From positions 1,298,914 through 1,307,654 of the forward strand of contig CP070758.1 in the NCBI GenBank assembly GCA_020348925.1: 8,741 bases of DNA. Reading direction: 5' to 3'. The stretch comes from Gemmatimonadota bacterium (lineage in GTDB: Bacteria > JBHIER01 > G020348925). Of this stretch, positions 7,015 through 8,741 are shown one piece after another. The notes under the pieces were generated by a model. That model saw only the letters and a program-made list of their open reading frames with translations. It was not told the origin of the DNA and did not search any database. Each line of letters begins with the position of its first letter. The stretch's first letter is position 1. Both the position numbers and the translations under genes were made by a program.

Positions 7015-7230
7015 TTGTGCAGGAGAGCTGTAATTGGTTTAGGTCGATCCATCATTGTCATACTTCTCATCCTGAAATTACTGACATCTACAGTTTGCCT
7101 GTCGGAACCGACACCCAAGAAACGCCTTTATAGTAATTTGCAGGTCAAGACTATTCTTAGAATTAGAAATAGTCACGGGTGCGACATGTCAATCAAAAAT
7201 CACGATGCCCTCTTGGTGCTCATTGAATAA
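7015..7230 (+). CDS. Doubtful small exported-protein ORF
   Basis: A 71-codon frame opens with TTG at 7015. It encodes two arginines, then a strongly hydrophobic run (about residues 6-29, including SIIVILLILKLL), then a polar tail with several basic residues. This reads like a signal peptide or single membrane anchor. Against it, the start is TTG with only a weak upstream purine stretch, no ATG is available near the start, and the last nine codons lie inside the terminator stem-loop. The same interval holds hairpins that suggest an RNA rather than a protein. I do not recognise the product, and chance is a reasonable explanation in AT-rich DNA. Confidence 0.2.
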   Translation: MCRRAVIGLGRSIIVILLILKLLTSTVCLSEPTPKKRLYSNLQVKTILRIRNSHGCDMSIKNHDALLVLIE

Positions 7231-7252
7231 ATGAGCAAGGGGGCATTTTTTA
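7205..7252 (+). terminator. Strong Rho-independent terminator
   Basis: The left arm (7205-7224, starting ATGCCC and ending GCTCATT) pairs with the right arm (7230-7246, AATGAGC to GGGCAT). This gives 17 pairs including one G-U, interrupted only by a three-base GGT bulge. The loop is GAATA, and a six-T run (7246-7251) follows at once. It lies 83 bases before the esterase start. It therefore either ends a transcript begun near 7010 or attenuates transcription into the esterase gene. Confidence 0.88.
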
Positions 7253-7322
7253 TTTGAAAGTGGAGTAATGTAAAGACTACTGTTCCACTGTTTATCAATT
7301 CACTGTTTTCTCAGGCAGTACT

Positions 7323-7330
7323 AAGGCGAG
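7323..7330 (+). promoter_or_regulatory. Ribosome binding site of the esterase gene
   Basis: AAGGCGAG lies four bases before the ATG at 7335. It is an imperfect match with short spacing, but it supports that start, which also keeps the basic n-region of the signal peptide. Confidence 0.4.
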
Positions 7331-7334
7331 AATC

Positions 7335-8741
7335 ATGTTACACTCTGTTCAAGATTTGTTGTCACGCATAGAACTGCGTAAGGTGGCCTTCGTTATGGGA
7401 GCCTTTATTGTTTTATTCTTTACCCAAACAGCTTCCTATGCTCAGGATTACGTCGGTAGTTTTGAATTCGATGGATATACCAGAGAATACGAAGTCTATC
7501 TACCGCAAAATATCCAAGCCAATATGCCGTTAGTGCTAAGTTTACATGGAATTTGGAATACCATTGGCTGGTATAAAACCTATACCTTGATGCACGAAGT
7601 TGCAGATACGATGGGATTTGTTATCGTTTATCCAGAGGGAATACCAACTCCTACCACTGGCTGCTCCTGGAATAGCGGGCTTGTTGATCCAAGCAAATGG
7701 TTTCCTGATACCGATGACGTTAGTTTTTTATCCGCTCTGATAGACACCATGAAAAGCAAATGGGACATAGATTTGTCCCGTGTATATTGCTGCGGATTTT
7801 CTCTTGGTGGTCAAATGAGTTTTCGGATGGCCGGTGAATGCGGATACCGCTTTGCTGCCGTAGCTGCAGTTTGCAGTCCATTATTTGGCTTGGCGGATAC
7901 ATGGCATCTCGTTCGACCCATGCCGGTACTACATATGGCGGGTACAGCAGACCCGATGCTTCCCTGGGAAGGTTTTGGCGACAAGTGGTCTATGGAAGAA
8001 TTGATAGAATATTGGGTTGAGAAGAACCAATGTACACTACCAGCTGATACAGTTTCTTTGCCCGATATTGTTCCGAGTGATAATTGTACTGTTGAAAAGA
8101 TCAGCTATCGCAATTGTTCGGGTGAGAGTGAAGTAATTCATTACAAGATAATTGGTGGAGGACATAACTGGCCGAGCTCAGCATTTCCCAATCCTTTTGG
8201 AGGCAATAGAAATATGGATATTAATGCCAATTTGGAAATCCTGAATTTTTTTAAGAACTATAGTATACAGATATTTAATGTATTGAATATGGAGATTCTT
8301 ACACCCTCAACTGGTGATCAAGTCTCCGGTCAGACTACCATCTCATGGTCGTTTGAGGACCAGCCGGAATCTCATGCCATTACAATATCCTGGAGTAATA
8401 ATGCCGGCCGAACATGGCAGAAACTCTGGACCGTCCAGAGTGGCGATAACACGTATTTGTGGGACACACAACTGGTACCAGACGGGACGAAATACATGCT
8501 TCGCCTTGTGGCAGTTGGAGACTCGACTTATGCCTGGACACAATCTGCCGGCACTTTCACTGTCAACAACCCGGGACCTGCACTTCCTGAGATCGAACTC
8601 ATTGATCCACAGAATGGTGAGGTGATTAGCGGAGAGTTTGATATCACCTGGAGCGCTGCGGATGCCGATGGCGATCTGCTGCTTATTTCTTTGAATGCAA
8701 GCAGTGACGATGGTTCTTCGTGGATATCAGTGTTGAGTGAT
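7335..8741 (+). CDS. Secreted PHB-depolymerase/feruloyl-esterase-like hydrolase with Ig-like domains (3' end missing)
   Basis: The frame runs open for 469 codons to the window end with no stop, so the C-terminus is missing. Residues 1-36 form a signal peptide: charged RIELRK, a hydrophobic core 17-30, and likely cleavage after ASYA. The mature alpha/beta hydrolase domain (about 38-310) matches the PHB depolymerase/LpqC esterase family. It has LSLHG (68-72, oxyanion region), CCGFSLGG with nucleophile Ser156, AGTADPMLPW with Asp206, and GGGHNWP with His277. Several cysteines (110, 152, 153, 169, 180, 233, 251, 261) could form disulfides. Two Ig-like units follow, from about 321 and 420, each starting with I-x-P/D-P-like strands and G-x-x-[VI]-SG-x-x-x-I-[ST]-WS. 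Family members cleave esters of polyhydroxyalkanoates, feruloylated or acetylated polysaccharides. The ATG at 7335 follows AAGGCGAG (7323-7330), and the alternative ATG at 7395 would lose the basic n-region. Confidence 0.88.
   Translation, partial: MLHSVQDLLSRIELRKVAFVMGAFIVLFFTQTASYAQDYVGSFEFDGYTREYEVYLPQNIQANMPLVLSLHGIWNTIGWYKTYTLMHEVADTMGFVIVYPEGIPTPTTGCSWNSGLVDPSKWFPDTDDVSFLSALIDTMKSKWDIDLSRVYCCGFSLGGQMSFRMAGECGYRFAAVAAVCSPLFGLADTWHLVRPMPVLHMAGTADPMLPWEGFGDKWSMEELIEYWVEKNQCTLPADTVSLPDIVPSDNCTVEKISYRNCSGESEVIHYKIIGGGHNWPSSAFPNPFGGNRNMDINANLEILNFFKNYSIQIFNVLNMEILTPSTGDQVSGQTTISWSFEDQPESHAITISWSNNAGRTWQKLWTVQSGDNTYLWDTQLVPDGTKYMLRLVAVGDSTYAWTQSAGTFTVNNPGPALPEIELIDPQNGEVISGEFDITWSAADADGDLLLISLNASSDDGSSWISVLSD

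Larger units (their letters stand above)
6754..7334. other. AT-rich intergenic region with transcription signals
   Basis: This 581-base gap separates the B12 gene from the esterase gene. Its first part has a C7 run (6783-6789) and no hairpin that could end the upstream operon. From about 6840 it is AT-rich. ATAGAAT recurs at 6875-6881, 6977-6983 and 7009-7015, and two of these copies extend to ATAGAATTG. Further on are a TTGACA box (6972-6977), small hairpins at 7100-7113 and 7149-7174, the palindrome GACATGTC (7183-7190) and the strong terminator at 7205-7252. A short open frame at 7015-7230 is described separately. No tRNA or known riboswitch was recognised. Confidence 0.6.

Noticed and set aside
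1-8741. CRISPR arrays, insertion sequences, tRNA or rRNA genes
   Set aside because: No regularly spaced direct repeats, transposase-like protein, cloverleaf or rRNA-like sequence was seen on reading both strands.

Overview
The window comes from a bacterium with no rRNA, tRNA or other taxonomic marker in view, so its identity is open. The signs are moderate GC, compact same-strand genes with purine-rich ribosome binding sites, a secreted TPR protein, and a secreted esterase carrying Ig-like repeats. Together these fit an environmental, probably uncultivated diderm bacterium, for example of the FCB group or a related candidate phylum. That placement is inference and weak. All genes are on the + strand.

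Region 1 (7-1833): a complete exported TPR-repeat protein of 608 residues. Region 2 (1929-3655): a PhzF-family isomerase and a two-part GNAT acetyltransferase that overlap by one base (TAATG), so they are one translational unit. Region 3 (3656-3941): a gap of about 285 bases, rich in inverted repeats, including a possible three-way-junction fold and a second stem just before the next gene. Region 4 (3942-6753): an octopine/nopaline-type (opine) dehydrogenase followed, one base after its stop codon, by a cobalamin-binding protein whose larger C-terminal part looks like a barrel enzyme related to B12-dependent mutases. Region 5 (6754-7334): an AT-rich gap with a TTGACA box, several small hairpins and a very clear Rho-independent terminator at 7205-7252. 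Region 6 (7335-8741, cut by the window end): a secreted PHB-depolymerase/feruloyl-esterase-like alpha/beta hydrolase followed by tandem Ig-like domains.

The most interesting part is 1929-6753. A PhzF isomerase, an N-acyltransferase, an opine dehydrogenase and a B12-dependent enzyme are all small-molecule enzymes acting on amino-acid-like or 2-oxo-acid substrates. Lying together on one strand, they may form an undescribed route that rearranges an amino acid, joins it reductively to a 2-oxo acid, and isomerises or acylates it. The opine dehydrogenase and B12 protein are the tightest pair and the best candidate for a two-enzyme module. No transporter, nicotianamine-synthase-like gene or regulator is visible, so the product cannot be named. 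The region from about 6754 onward has lower GC and its own transcription signals, and is probably unrelated to the cluster.
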